Shown here: piece after piece, positions 48,115 through 63,100 of the stretch | Layout: every line of letters begins with the position of its first letter | How positions within the stretch are numbered: the first letter of the stretch is position 1 | DNA from: Rhea pennata | Lineage: Eukaryota; Chordata; Aves; Rheiformes; Rheidae | Direction: 5' to 3' | Assembly (NCBI RefSeq): GCF_028389875.1 | Contig: NC_084677.1 | Coordinates: 11,078,017 to 11,142,016 of the forward strand | DNA: 64,000 nt | Notes under the pieces: generated by a model | Database searches by the model: none | What the model saw: the letters and a program-made list of their open reading frames with translations, nothing else | What the model was told of the DNA's origin: nothing | Made by a program: the position numbers and the translations under genes

Positions 48115-51100
48115 CTGGAACAATTAAATCATTTGTTTTATTTTTATATTGTGTATACTAAATCCTGTAAGTGACAGTCAAACTATTCTTTTAAATGACA
48201 TTTCATTTAGAAACCCTATTCACTGCTGCCTCAGACCATATTTCAAAATACTCAAAAAAATCCTCTACATTTTCTTACCTCAAATTCAAATCCAATATGA
48301 TCGATTGGGATGGTGTATTTTCTAGCATAGTTCTGTGAAACACCTGTCAAAAAAGACTGAGTGAAGTAGAATCCTGATATCCAGAAGACTGTGGGTGGTC
48401 CATGGATGACCCAATCCTGATTATGGGAGAAAAAACAAACAAGAAAAAACATATTTGTGAGCTTCACATTGTAAATTCACTACCAAAGGGATGTCTTTCC
48501 AGATGTACTTGAACAACACCATGAGTCCTCAGACTTGTTTGGAACCTTTGGATGCTACCGTTAGATAAATATTATTCAGAAGCAACAACAAATCACAGAA
48601 GTCAGTTGTTTACAATGGTAATGAAAATAATCACTCATTCTGTAACAAGCAGAGCTCAGTGCTACTGAAAAAAATTTAAAAGGTAAATATATTTTGAGAA
48701 GTCCAGATACTAGCCAGGAAAGAAGAAGGAAAAAAAAAAAAAAAAAAAAAAGGAATTTGGGCACTTTTATCAAAATACATTTACTGTCTTGTAAATACTA
48801 ATCTATTATGAAAAAGGACCAGATTTTCCTACACACTACCTTCACGCAGCACTGTGAGGGCAGTCTGCCACTACAGCCAGTATATACAGCTCCTCCTGGA
48901 GGAAATAATGAAGATGCCAGCCAAGGAGATCTTGGGCCAATATCTTTGGATGTATAGCAAAAAGGCAGTAGGAGAAACAGGGCAAGGGCAGAATGTCCCC
49001 ATAATATTCTGAGCCATCAGGAACCAAAATAAATTAGAGAAGCCCACATGATACTCTAATCCAGCAAATGGGAAACTCTTCTGCTTAAAAGAATTTTCCA
49101 GACGCTCTTTTTCACCTCTCTCCTCCCAAGACTTACTGTATGACGTTCCAATACATTTATCTCAGTACCTCAGTTGTTTAAAGTACATCTGAAATTTTAA
49201 GTAATTTTAAAAGTACAGTAAGAATGTGTGGAATACTTACTGGAAAGGTGAGTAAAGAATTAAATAGCCTGTTGAAGAAGCTGTGATACCACTTTTTATT
49301 GAACTTGGAAGAGATTTACAGGCACATATATAAAAGTCTAGCAGTGCCTGTTACATACTATAGGATTGTTCCTAAAGCATTCTTACTCCTGATTCGGACT
49401 ACTTTGAGCAGGGAAGTCATTAAGACATTGATGCAAAGTAAATCTGCATCTTCTAGAAATAGAAATATGGGATCTACCAAATGCTGCACTGTATTCGGGC
49501 CAAAGTACATGCTCCTGACTCACCCTGCTATGCAGTTGCAGAGTTAATTCCAGTGCTATTAATTCTGTGTATATTTGGTCATGAATGTGTGCAAACAGTT
49601 CACAATCTGGAGCTGTACAAGTACTACTGAATGAGGACAGTACTGATACACATTTTAGCCATTTAGCTTTCAGCTACTCATCCCATAGACTTGTCAGGCT
49701 CAGTTTAGCGTACCTGGAAGAAGACCAAACGAGAGAGGAGATCAGATACGTAGCTTCCCAGCGGCTTCAGTGATGGATAGGATTTGGCAGCCCACATTGG
49801 CGGTACTTTTCCCATTAACATGCTATTGAAAACATCTTCAAGTTCAGATGACATTAACACCTGGCCTTTGATGGCTCTGCCTAAATTGACAAGGCTGCTC
49901 CGAACAACTTCTGTAAGCCTGCAGATCAAAAAAAAAAAAAAAAAAAGTAACTGCATTATTTACTTCCTATTTCTTCCTATCTGGCAAAAGACCTCTGAGT
50001 CTGACGTGAATGAAGACTTATTAAAGCTGCAGAATGCCTTGTTAGAAATTCCTTATCCTGCCTGAAGTTATCAAAATTATTATTTATCTAGGGAAAAAAA
50101 CAAAAAAAACACAAAAGTCAAAAGATGTTGAGATTTCTACTTTTAGATAAGGGAAATAAATGACAAAAGCTTTAAGATTCAGGCACAGGCACTACCTAAC
50201 ATTTCATTTTGTGAATACTGGGAACTGGATGACTAAAAAGGAATAAAGTGCCTCATCTCAACAAAACAAAGTCAGATCTGATTTACGCTAACACTGCCAG
50301 AATATAGGTACCATTTCTACATTCCGATAGTCACCTGCAGCTTTTAAAAAGGAACATTCAAAGCAGAATCTATTGGGTTAAGAAGAATTTATTGTAAAAG
50401 GCTTACAGTTGTTTATAAAGCTTGTGAGCTGCTAGCACAAGCATATTTCAGTATTAGTAATGTTACGCAAAACACTGAGTCACACCTGTTGAATCGGATC
50501 AATTCTTGCCTAAGCACTGTATTCATGGACTCCTCATAAAGTACTGGGTATTTCTTCATAACCTCTTCAACATTAAAGTCACTTGGTAATTTGGATAGGA
50601 TGTCCCGTGCCAAATCTTCAACAGTTTCCTGAAATCACAAGTTTGCATTGAATGAGCTTTTTTTTCCCCCCTACTTTTTATTAAATCAATTCATCAAAAC
50701 TACAGGTTTCATATTTTTACTATGTAACTACAAAAACATTTTAGTTCATTTTCCTAGACAAATAAAGCTTACATGATCATACTCTCTTTGTACATCAACC
50801 TGTCTGTTTGTGCATGTGCCTGCTTTTCTTCCCAATAATTCAGAAACTGTTAGTAACTTCAGTGTAATTTGCAAAGGAGTTTTGACAACTTTTGAAGAAA
50901 CAGGCAGCAGAGCAAACAAGCACAGTCCTACTATTGCCACAATGAAGGAAAAGCCAAGGTGTGCAGCATGGGGGAATGACAGGAAGACCACAGGAATAAC
51001 CCAGCCATGGGAGAAGCTTTACTCACTAGTCAACCTCACAGGAAATGAGGCTTCATTGATTCCACTATTCAGCAATCTACTTGTATACAAAATGTAGGAA

Positions 51101-54100
51101 GTCAAATCCTTAGGGGCTTGGAAGCTCATCTCTGTGTGTCCCAATAGGGCATGGATTTGACCTGAGTGACCTGAGGAACTGCCAGGATAGGATAAGGAAA
51201 GAAATTCTCAGCATCTCCACTGTCAGGTCTCACAGAGGTATAGATAACGGGGAGGACTGGGGTCCAAGTGACTCCATTCTGCAAACTGCCCCTTTTCTTT
51301 GAGCCATACAAATTACTCAAACGCAATTACAAGTTTGGGGCTGTAGAGATTGAAGCGGCAAAAATTGCATCTCAACAACTGAACATTCAAGGAATAATAA
51401 TATAGAGTGGAAGTGCTGTTATAGCCCAGACTTCCCTAGGAAGGAAGCCTTCAGTCATGTAATGAGAGGTGTTAGATTCCTCTGAAACCTACGGCATGAC
51501 AGGAAAGAGCATCTTTCCAGAGTGCACGTTGATCTTTCTTCACCAATTACCTGAGGAGACTTGCCACCTCCCCCTGCTTCTCTAGGCAAAGTCAGGAGCA
51601 CTCCACTAAAAAGCTGGTTAGTCTCTTGGTTATCCTTGGTAATGTCTGCATTTTCATGAAGCCCAAACACTTCAGGGTGTGTTGTAATTGGTAAGCCTCG
51701 TAGGAATTCAATATAAGACTGTAAAAGAAACATTTAGGTACCAAAAGTCATGCAATGATATATTCATAAATGATCAATAAATACAATCTATCTTTGGCAG
51801 AATATTCCCATTCATAATCAAACACAAAATCCCAGTTAAATCACCCATAAATTGCTTTGCCCTGCCCACAGAGATAAATATACAAGTTTTGAATGATTCA
51901 AAGACTCGCTGAGGATTTGTCCTTACCGCCCTCATGCAAGTAGCAAGCTCACCTAATTTCCTATGTTGACTAATAAACCCGGCTACATTTCATATGCTGC
52001 TGCTGAAATCCAGTGTCAGCAAACAGTTTCAAAAAGCTGAAAGAGCTACATCTAGACAAGCCAGAAAACATACATTTTTATAAGTATACAATGAACACAA
52101 TATGCACATACTTCCAGATTCCAAACACAAAAGAGCCCAGCATTTGGAAAGACTGTACTGCCTCATCCGTTCTGTACAGAAAGCAAGAGAAGGGAATGTT
52201 CATAACAAATATGCAAGGAGCACTGGTAGGAGTTACAGGAAAGGCTAGGATGCTGAGTGTATCAGCCCTACAACCCTACAACTGCAGGTTATACTAATGG
52301 GTGGGATTTAAGCACATTTGTTACATCCAAGCAGCTGGCAAAAGGGAAAAAGAGGAAAGAAACTGAGGCCAGTGAATCTGTGCACTCATGTATATAGCTG
52401 TCATTCTACCTCCTCACTCTGATCACTTCTGTCGTAACAGAAGTGGTTGCAAGGGGACACAGAATTCCCCTGCAAAGTCCTGAGCTCTGACTCGTATCAG
52501 CTCTTTCAGAATTGTATTGGAAACCTGCACAGGGATGGGTCTCTGCACTGACAAACACTGGAATATCAGAAGATCCCTACATCTGCATTCATGTGTGTTG
52601 TTCCAGATCTGTATTCTATACATTAATGATACATTCTGGTATGGCTTTGTGACCTTACGGGTTTTTTTTTGTTTTGTTTTGTTTTCTGTTTGTTGTACTC
52701 AGAGTCTCAGAGCGCACAGATAGGCTTTTTCTAAATGACTTTGGGAGAACTTGTATCTATTATCTCCTCACCTCGTATGGACCGTGTGGTGGTATGTAGT
52801 AGTCATCTCCAGGTGCAAGCATATATTTGTCCTGCTCTATATCCTTGTTATAGACTATGGAAAGAAGGGACAGGAGAAGACGCCTGTCTTTATCATCTGT
52901 TACTCTCCCACCATAGTTACATTCTCCTGGGAAAGGACACAAAATCAGGATGAAAAATTGAAAGTCAATGAACATATAGAAAGTGTTTAGCATTACTGAA
53001 TAACTCCAGTAAGTTGAAGACCTGAAGGTCCAGATCTTCAAAAGTTTTTAGGCACTATACTTCCACTGATTCAACAGAAATTAGATTTGTGTGTTTTGAT
53101 AGTGAAAGGTATAAGAAACATACCAAGCTGGTCTGGGAAACTGCTTTTCATGTCACCGTGAAAAATGTCACTTTCCAAATGGCAGCTTGTTTGCTTTAAA
53201 TTCTCTTAGTAAGAACTTTTTAAGCCAGCCAACTTTCAAAATTTGCACAGTGCTATATAGCTGCTCTTCCTCTCGTCCCTTTCATGTAAACTCAAAACTC
53301 ATTATATATGTATGCAATAGAAAAGAAAGGATTACAAATATGCAGAACCACTGTGCAGAAGGGTTTGGAGAGTTCTAAGTAATGGGCAAGCAATGAGGGG
53401 AGATATGTCACTTGACTAAGAGGAAATAAATAGCATTGACATGAAGTGAAGGAAACAGCTACAAATTCAGTTTATTATTTTTTTCTCCTTAATCCTGACC
53501 CCCCCCAAATTATTTTTATAAAGCTAAACATAATATTTGATATATTAAAAATTGAGAATCATCTTTTTAAGCGTGAGAAAGAAGGTGCCAATAACTAGCC
53601 ATCCTTCTGAAGAATGAGAACTAAACAGCCACAGTAATCAAGAAACATCTTACTAGTTATTTACACAGGCCAACACCTATTGCTTTAACCTGATGAGGAT
53701 TATCACATCCTCCAGCAAACCACCAGTGCTTACTCTGTCAGGATCTGACATATTGATCAGCTAAGGTGAAACAAAGGCCACTGATGTTTTGATTCGACAA
53801 ATGCGAAACAAAGACCAGGAGGTTTGCTGGACCATTAGTAACTCTTGCAGGTAAGTGAAGAGAGCAATCAGATCTGAGGGCTTGGGATCCAACTTGTCTG
53901 GGTGTGAAAGACCAAGAAGGTAAACCTGAATGGAATCCACTACATCTGCTTATCAGTATGTATCAGTTTATCCCTGTATCAGTTGAAAGTGCATAGCAAG
54001 TCAACACGTGTTAGCAAGTGCAACATCTATACCTGTTAGATATGTCAGAGCTTCAAATGGGATTTCTTCATATTCATTCAGAAACATCTGGATTTGTCGC

Positions 54101-57100
54101 ATACTGATTCTGAGGTCAGATTCATTGAACTCATATGGAATATTCCACCCTGTCCAATTCAGAAAAGATGTATCAGCAATGGTGCATTACACTGATAACC
54201 ATGCTCAGGAAATGTTGATAGTATTAGACAACTTCTACAGAAAAGAAGATAACAGCTGCCAGACAACACCTAATGAAGCCATGGCATTTAGCTGGCTGTG
54301 TACTGCACAAGTGAGAAATACGAAATGTGCAAGCTTTACATTGTTACAAAAATACTTATAATTGCATATATTTCTATATTTTATGAAAAACATCAGAATT
54401 CTATCCTGTTTTCTAAATATATCGTGGTCTTTTAAGAGTATTTATAAATTTAGTAAAAACTGAATCACATCTTACTTATCTTTTCATTGTTGTGTTACAG
54501 TCAATACAATGCAACTACATAAATTTTAGTCTCACAGCACACAAACATATGCATTAGCTTTTCTAAAACAAAACTACACACACAAATAACAAACTATTGC
54601 TGAAGAAGATGCATCTTTAATGATGAAAATTTAAACAGAACTGCTTTTGATGAATGAATTACTATAGTTGGTGAGAACCACAATAATATACCAATACTAA
54701 TCGATTAACTTACAATTTAATGTAAATAGATTATGATATATTTACTTGGGAAATTGCACTTTCTAGTCCTCACCTAGATTAATATTTTAAGTAGCTTTGC
54801 TTGAGTAAGAATCTATGCAGTTTGTAGCTTTTAAAAACTTTATTCTGTTCTGTGGAATACAGACTTTACTTTCATTTTGCTGTATTCTTGTAATGACAAT
54901 ACTACCTTTTCACAGAGAGGGTGTAAAAATGCATACTAAAACTCCTAATCCATTTAAGACAATGTGCAGATCATCTAAGCCTTACCCAATGGTCCAAAGT
55001 GCCTCCTTTCCTGCACCAGAGCATGGAAAAAGCAAAGGCCAAAAAGCATTTTTTGCCACATTTCTGGCTTTTGGCAACTGCTAAAGAACACAGGGTCAGA
55101 GATGGGGTCATTAAGATACGATCGAAGGAGGTTTGCTCTAACCCCTTTTGGAGGTTCGTTTGTCATTTTAATGCCATTCTGGAGGATACTAACAGGAAAC
55201 TTTTCTGATGGATAACTGGTTAACCACAATCTGAAAAGAATAAAAAAGCACATCATCATCATCAAAAAACTATCAGTATTGACAAATCCTCAAGATCGAT
55301 CTGCCGAAGACTGAGTTTTGTTACCTGTTTAACTGTAATGTTTAGATAACATCTAAGTTTGGTCTAAAATGCAGGCATATAGTAGATGATGTTGGACAAA
55401 TAGAAAAGATGGTGTCATGATTCGGTATCTTTATTTTTTATTGCACATTAAACAACATAAATGTTACTCTTAGTTGTTCGTACAAAAGATGTACTTTTTT
55501 TTTAACTAGTATCTCCAGCAAACAATAAATACTCATTAAAAAGATCAAAACATGAAAAATCCTACCTGAACTTATCATTGGTATTCTCAGGCACTATAAC
55601 TTCCTCACAGATTTTTTCCAGAGTGGGCATCCAGCTGGTTGCAAGATGGCAGTTTTGTAACACTACCCAGGTTCCATCAGTAATTGCCTGATAAATCATA
55701 TTTGCTGCTATTGGGCCCTGGCCCTGTCCAAGTGAAATAGTTTGAATGCTTGTGCCTCCCATGCCAAGATCATCAGCAAATTTTAACAAACCTGCGATGG
55801 CAAGTTTCACACATGTGAAGAAAGACACAGAAGTCAATATATATTTTACTCAAATACTAAAAACAACAATCCAGAAATGGTATCTAATGTGATATCAGTC
55901 ACTGTGTTCCTTAGGCACTTGCTAAAATTTAGTTGTATAAAGCAAAACAGAAAGAGATACTAGCCAGGTTAAGTGCCTGTCCTCTCCTTCAGTCCTGACT
56001 GCTCATTCTCAGTCTGCATTACAGCTCTCCACTCTCTCTATTTTCCTGGTACAATTGTTTACAGGGTGAGCTGTAAACTGGAACTTTAGATCTGAATTAA
56101 AAACAAACCTTCAGCTTTGCCATCAAAGCCAGCACCTCCTGGAAATATATTCTTACAGTGTGGTTCCATATTATAATTCTTCTGGCAGAAAAACAAGTTT
56201 AAAAATAACTTTTATTATTATTATTATTATTTTAAGGACATTTAACAGAAGTGTTTTAAAGCATAGTCATACACTCCATCACCATCAGCAACCAAGAGAG
56301 GGGAAACTTTCTGGAGGAGGGGCTGCAAAAACACTAAGGCAAGTCCCAAAAACCCATTGGCATAATTGTTAAAAAAAGTATGAATAAGAATCTGGCCCGG
56401 ATGTGAAAATCCATTAGACCTCTGCAGAGCTGCTCAGAGATCTAGACATTTCATCACCAGCACCTCCAGACACCCCCGCCAGCAATTTTACTGTCATTTC
56501 ATACGCATGGACTGATGCAACTATTTGAAACAGAGGCTAATACCATCATTGTCATATTGTACTATAAAAATCAAACAAAAGGACCTGTAACTATAAGTTT
56601 AGTCTCACTCAGTGTCATTTAATCAGATAAAAAAAAAAAAAGATTTTTTTTTTTAATACCAATCTCACCTGCCATAGGATCAGCACCTGGTGATAATACA
56701 AAAATCAAAGGGGCACAGCAATTGGAATCATTGTAACTTCCTCCCAAATCAAAAGTAGGTGGTTCAATGAATGTTCTTCCCATATTTTCTATGATGAACA
56801 CCCGCACTGCTGGAACAATCTTGTCAGGTCTCAAACATCTGAGAATAACCATACGATCTAACCCCATTACTGTGTTCCACACATCTGGGAAAGCTTCTTC
56901 ATGGGGTCTTACAGAGTCATATATTAGTTGCCACTTTGAAACATTCTCTCTTACGTGTTCCATTAGTCCCTGAAGGTTTGTCAGACAAGATGCACGTACT
57001 AGCTCAGCCCACGATTTGTCAGATAGCCATTCTGGAGCTGGATTGGGGTGAGGATTATCAAGAGCAACACCTCCTGTCAGAAGGAAACGCCAAACCTCAT

Positions 57101-60100
57101 CATCTATTTGGTCTTTTCCCTTCATAATCCCTACTGTCAGGAGGAAGGAGAATAACAGTTTGTCTTTCTCAAACAGTGAACGACAGACATTATTATAGAT
57201 GCTTATTGTGAAATGCTCAATTATATTTTTTATTCTCTCTTCCAGATCGTCACTCTTTTTGCTATTAGCAATAGATTGAACATACAAGTTAATGAACCAA
57301 ATCAACGAATACTGATACATAGGTTCAATGTTTGCCAGATCAGAAATGCAGAAGAAGACAATAGCTGAATGAACAGCAACTGGTTTATACCCCATTCGAG
57401 TAGAATCTATTTGCATTTCAGTTACAGAAGCAATTTCTTGCTTTTCAGAGATTTCTTCAGATAACTCTTTGGATGAAGACAAAATATTAATTGCTGTTTC
57501 ATCTTCTAAGATGTTTCCTTCTGACTTTGAAAGGACCTCCAGGATTTTATCTTCTATTTCCTTTAATTGTTTCTTGTTGGCTGCACTTTCTATAATAAGT
57601 TTATTTTTCTTTTCTTCTAGCTCAGGCTTTTCCTTTGCAGCTACAATTCCAAGAAGTTGATCCTGAAGACCCAGAGGTGTAATTGTGAAGTTGAGTAGAC
57701 AAACTTTTACAGCCACTTCAGGAAGATAATGAGGATTTCTTAAACGGGTTGTTATGTAAAACCTGAAATCTCTTGAATATTCAATTATATTTTCTCCTAA
57801 CCTCATGTATTCTACTCCTTGTTGTTTGAATGTTAGCTTTAATAAAATGGGTTCTAAGAAAGCATCTAGTTCTTCACCAATATTTTCTAGCAAGACGGGT
57901 GTTCCAAGCTGAATAGCATTTTCCAAAGTCCTCACATAATTTGTGTCAGATAATTTGCTAACTGACAGCCTGTTATTTTTCTCCATATTTTTTACCCACT
58001 TGTTAGCTTGCCTTTGAGGATCTATCATTAAAGCCCATCTTCTTGAGTTCGAAACAATTAAGCCATTGTCGATGGAAAAAGAATCAATTGGCAATCCAGC
58101 AATTTGCCATGCACGAATTTTGACTGGATCCCCAAGGGTATTACTTAAGCTAAAATCACTGGAGCATGGTATGTTCTTCTCATTGCACAGGACTTGCCAC
58201 TGCTTTTGACATTCTAGGCGATAATCTACACTGAAGGCTCCCAAATAAGCAACTGTTCCTGAAGATAACAATACATCTCCTGTAAGGTCTACATATCGGA
58301 TTCCTAACAATCGTGCAGCTTCTGTCCACCTGTCTTTCTCTCCACCAAGACCACTAATTAGCTGTTCAGCTCTCACAAGCTTTTCTGAACAGATTTCTAT
58401 ACTATTTTCTAATTCTCTCTTCCGATCATTCATGCTTTCCAACTCATCATTCAAAGCTTGAAGGTGATCAACTACCTCCTTAAGTTCTGCTCGTTTTGTT
58501 TTTAGCTTCTGCATTTGAATGTCTAATAATCCTTCTGCATCTCTCAAACGCTCACGCTTTGGGGCAACCACTTTTGCAACACGATCATACACCTCCATGG
58601 CTCGCACCCACTTGCATAGTCCTTCACAGGCAGATGATACATTTTTAATGACAGCTGGCTGAAAATCTGGATGACTAATAAACCTCTCTCTAATTCTCTT
58701 CATTATAGCAGGAGGAATATTATCCTTGTCATATGTCTTTAAGCTCTCAAGGAATTTCAGATCTCCAAGAATTTTTCTAGAAGGTCCCCAGTAGTCTTCC
58801 AACATTTTACCTATATTGCACATAATGTTAAAATCAAACTTAAATTATGAATGTTCAAACCGAAAAAATACTTGAAACATAATATGAAGAATTAATATCA
58901 GTGATTTTGCAACAGAATTTTGCTATACAATCACTGTTAAAGAGTTTAAGAAATTCCTTACCTTCAGAAATTCAGACAGGAACATTAGCACCATTAATCT
59001 ATGTCACACTGGAAACTAGTACATATATGTATTAATTACATATTAATTCTAAAAATCAGTCAAAAGCAAAATAAAGAAAACATTTCTATACACTCATTCT
59101 TAGTTGAGCTTATTATATAAATCACTAACTGTAAAGGAGTTTCTTGCTAATCTATGTCGGACAGTTTTGGATGAAAGATACGATTACGGAAGTCCTACTT
59201 CAGTAATTAAGAGTTAAAATGCAGGGGAGTAAGGTAGAAGGAAAGTGGAAGAAACAAATCCCTTTCCTTCCCTACATCATAAATCCTGTGCAATTTTATA
59301 ATACTACCACAACCAGCACAGAAAGAGATGGTTGGAGTAATTATCTATGGCTGAGGACAGCCAGAAATCGGTCTCCCAACATAGGAGATGGTGTTTGGTA
59401 ACAGGGATTAGAATGCAAAATACAGGTGAATGGTGCACAGCAAATCTCAAGCTCCTGGAGTTTCTCCAGGCAATGCAAATCAAAACAGCTAAAAGTAAGC
59501 TGGAGAAGTGACTTTTTGCTAACTAGGAACATATTACAAAGTTTATGTTACTGTGCCAAGCAAGTGTAATATGTTACAGTTGCAAAATAAGCTCTTAGCT
59601 GTACAATGTTATTACAAGTCATTGCTAGCAAAAATTCACTTTTGGTGCATGTGGCTGCAGCCACACCAGAAGCACTTCGCAGTACAACACAGCAGTACCC
59701 CAAGAATTCCTAGGGCAAGGGTAACACAAATACCCATCATTACCACTGCCACTTGGATCAGGCTTTCTCTCTGGTTTCATTCCCTTCATGACACAGATAC
59801 TCTCCATGACAAGCTTAACAGGACCCGGTGGGTTCTGCATGGATTTCACAAGAGAGATGTCTGAAGGATTCAAGGTATCAAGAGCTGCAAGCGCTGCCTC
59901 CAAAGCTGGCATGGCCTCAGCAAGGTCTCCTTCACATTCATCCTGTAAAGACATTGTGCACAAACCTGTAACCCTTCATACAATACCAGACCCACAAGCT
60001 GACTACTCCACTCTGAGAAATTCCCACACAGCATCAGTGAACATTCTGTGCTTGTAAGCACCCAGTCAAAAGACTCTTCACAACATTGGGCTTCTTCCAC

Positions 60101-63100
60101 AGACAACTACTTTCACAATCTGTTTGATGCTTAGAGGAAGGGCTTGTAGAGAAATGCAGTAACTTCCATTAGGTGAACTGATAGCTGAGAAAGTCAGACA
60201 ACTTATCAAATTCAAAGTTCCTTCTGATCTGACAAGGAGCAATAAAATGCATATTAGACACAATTACTCCTAGTTAAATCTTACAGTGCTAAACACGAAG
60301 AAAACATGCGTCAAGTAGCTTAAATCCTTTATCATGCACATGTTGCTATTAGAGCAGAATGCAACAATTATGCCAGATCTCAGCAATTACACATCACCGG
60401 CATTCCCAACTAGCCACAAAAAACACTGAAGAATCCTGCAGCTTCTGGCAGGAAACTTTGTGCTATAGACATCTGTCTGTGGTCCTGTCTCTTAAGTTAT
60501 ATCTAATAGGGCTCAATGCAATGCTATGCCAAGTTACCTCACCTAAGTCTGAATCAGTGTCTCGGGGCCTGGAAACAGTATCACCTAACTACTCAGCATA
60601 ATCAGATCTGCTGAGAAGGAGAATATATTAGTACAGAAACAGCTGCTATATAGCCACCAAAATTTACCTTGTTTACATTAGGAACATCTCTTGCAACTTC
60701 GATACTTTAGGAGCTTGGATCAGCCCATTAACACACCCTCACAACTCTCATTTATTTGGAAAGAAGTTGGAACCCATTGCATTGCAGGCTTATGCCCTTG
60801 TAAACTACCTTAATAGCTTTAGCAACAGCTGCAGCTTTATTAGCCTCTTTTTCATCTGCAGACACCAGTTCTTTTTTTGCATCTACTGCAACTGTTTCCT
60901 TTTCAATCTGGATCATCATTTTCTCTGTTTCTGCAGAAGTTCGTATCAGTTCAGGCTGAAGGGCAGTTAGTTCTTTCTGCATCTCTACAACCTGATCAAC
61001 ATAACAGGAAATCAAAAAAAAAAACTTGTAAGCAATTGTATACACTTTTCCTTTATGTCTTAGGAAGATCAGAAGATGCTATATTAACACAATCTAAAAA
61101 GGGATCTACAATAATTATCAAAATAATGCTCTAGTCTATTTTTACTAAGAGCTGTTTTACATAAGGAAATAGAATTTTAAAACACTGATTCAATATATTT
61201 TTTCTCACTGTGAATTTTAGTTTATGGAACCTAAAATAATTCTTTCTTATGCAGGTGGATAACAAATCCAGAAGAAACTAGGAAGGGAGCATAGAGCTAG
61301 TGACAGCAACAGCTTCAAACAGGATGTTCCTCATCAGGTAAGTGTCTGGCAGCCCCTTTACTTTGTCTGTTGGAGGGAACCCCTGGATCATCTGGGTTGA
61401 GAAAGGAGAGGTTTCACAGGGGATCTGATCAGTTGCCTACTGGGAATTTGCACAGGAATTAATTTTCGTTATCATCTTACAATCTTCACCTTCTCCCCTA
61501 TTTTGAAAAGGGTAATAGGTACTAGGATGCTGAGCCATGGATTCTCTATATAAGGATTTGAGAAAACAACTAAATTTGTATGTTTTTTTCCTTGTACTTT
61601 TGGTAAGTTCCATCAATTTCTTTTAGCCTTCTATTAAATGCTATGATCCAAAGTTACACACCACTTTTTTTTTTCCTTTTCTTTTTTCCCTTTTTTTTTT
61701 TTTTTTTTTTTTTTTTAATGGCTAACTTTTCCTGGTGGTCTTCTGAAGAAAATTGCTAATAGGATGATGAATATAGTGAAGAGGGAATAAAACTTATATT
61801 TAATTAGATTTAATTAGCAAATACAGATGCGCTGTACTAAAGTATTTATATGCCATGCATTCAGTGTTTTCAGCTGAAACTTACTTGTGAAGATGCAAAG
61901 TCAAGTTTCTGAAGTCCCATAAGATAACGGTTTCTCATCATGTCAACTTCTTGCCTTTTGCTATGCAGCAGAGTCTTAAAGGTGAGAATCAATTCTAGAT
62001 AAGAAGTTGGTGTTACATAGTTGTGTCTTCGCAAGGTACTGTAATAGCTGATGGAAAGCTCTCTCACACTTTCTTGGAAATACTTGCACACTGACACAAC
62101 CCTAGAGAAAATTTATCCATATTATTATGTAAATACAGTCTGTCACGAGGAAACTGCTCTAAGTCTGTGAAACTATATGAGTCTTAGTAAAGGCAGAATT
62201 GTTTTTTCCTCATTACAAAAATATTTTGGACAAAATCCTCCTTGCATGGAGTGGCCTGATTTTCAGAAACATCAGCTATATATAGCTAGGTATCTTTGAC
62301 TCCCACTGAAGCCAAAGAGTTGGCTTAGCTTGGCCCATTTATGAGGACAGTTTGCCCATTTATAAGGACAGTTCACTGATTATGCATGTTTGGTAAAGGG
62401 GAGGTAACCCTCTGCTTCATACATTTCTTGAGATAAACTCATACCCTTTTCTAATGTCATCTTCGAGTTCAACATCCTCTAAAAACTTGTCAGCAACCAT
62501 TTCCAAAGCATCCGTAGGCCAGGTTTGGAACCAATCAATGGTGCAGCAGTTTATCAGTGAAGGGAACATTCGTAACCGATTCCTGAATGCATTTCCAATA
62601 GGGCTCATTGCTAGAAAAAAAAATCTAATCATTACCTAAGTTTGCTTGCAGTTAGGAAGCAACAAAAATTACCCTAAGAAATAATACACTATACAGACCT
62701 AAGACAATATGCAAATTTTTCTTCACCCTTTCAATAAAGAAATTGTACATAGCAAGGGGAGTGGCTTCAATTTTCCTGTTCTCTGTCCTTGCTGCACCTT
62801 GCATTTTCTCTACAATTTCAGCTTTCTCATCAGCTGCAAAGATATTAGGCACATCACCGGTATTTAAAAGCATATTGATATCTTCTACAAATGCTTCATC
62901 CTTTATTTGATTATCACAGAACAAAAAGGACACATTCTTGTTAGCAACACCAGCTTTCAGCAGGACTCGTTTAATATCCTCTTTCCATTCATTTATTCCA
63001 TAGGATTTTGTAATTTCAATTTGAAAGAGCTCAAAGGTATTCATGTAGGTGGCCAGCTTGGTAGCACTTTGTCGGCCACTCCCACCAATTCCCACCAACA

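Noticed and set aside
54008-54361. 117-codon plus-strand frame
   Set aside because: It is antisense to the DNAH3 exon at 54,033-54,149 and its intron, so it is a shadow frame.
56619-56668. Extension of the large DNAH3 frame past 56,669
   Set aside because: It is intron read-through after a consensus donor; the tail is Lys/Phe-rich low complexity and the correct phase continues at 55,791.
58811-58823. Apparent ATG start of the large DNAH3 frame at 58,823
   Set aside because: This ATG lies in the intron just before the acceptor. The split Gly codon joins to the exon ending at 59,744.
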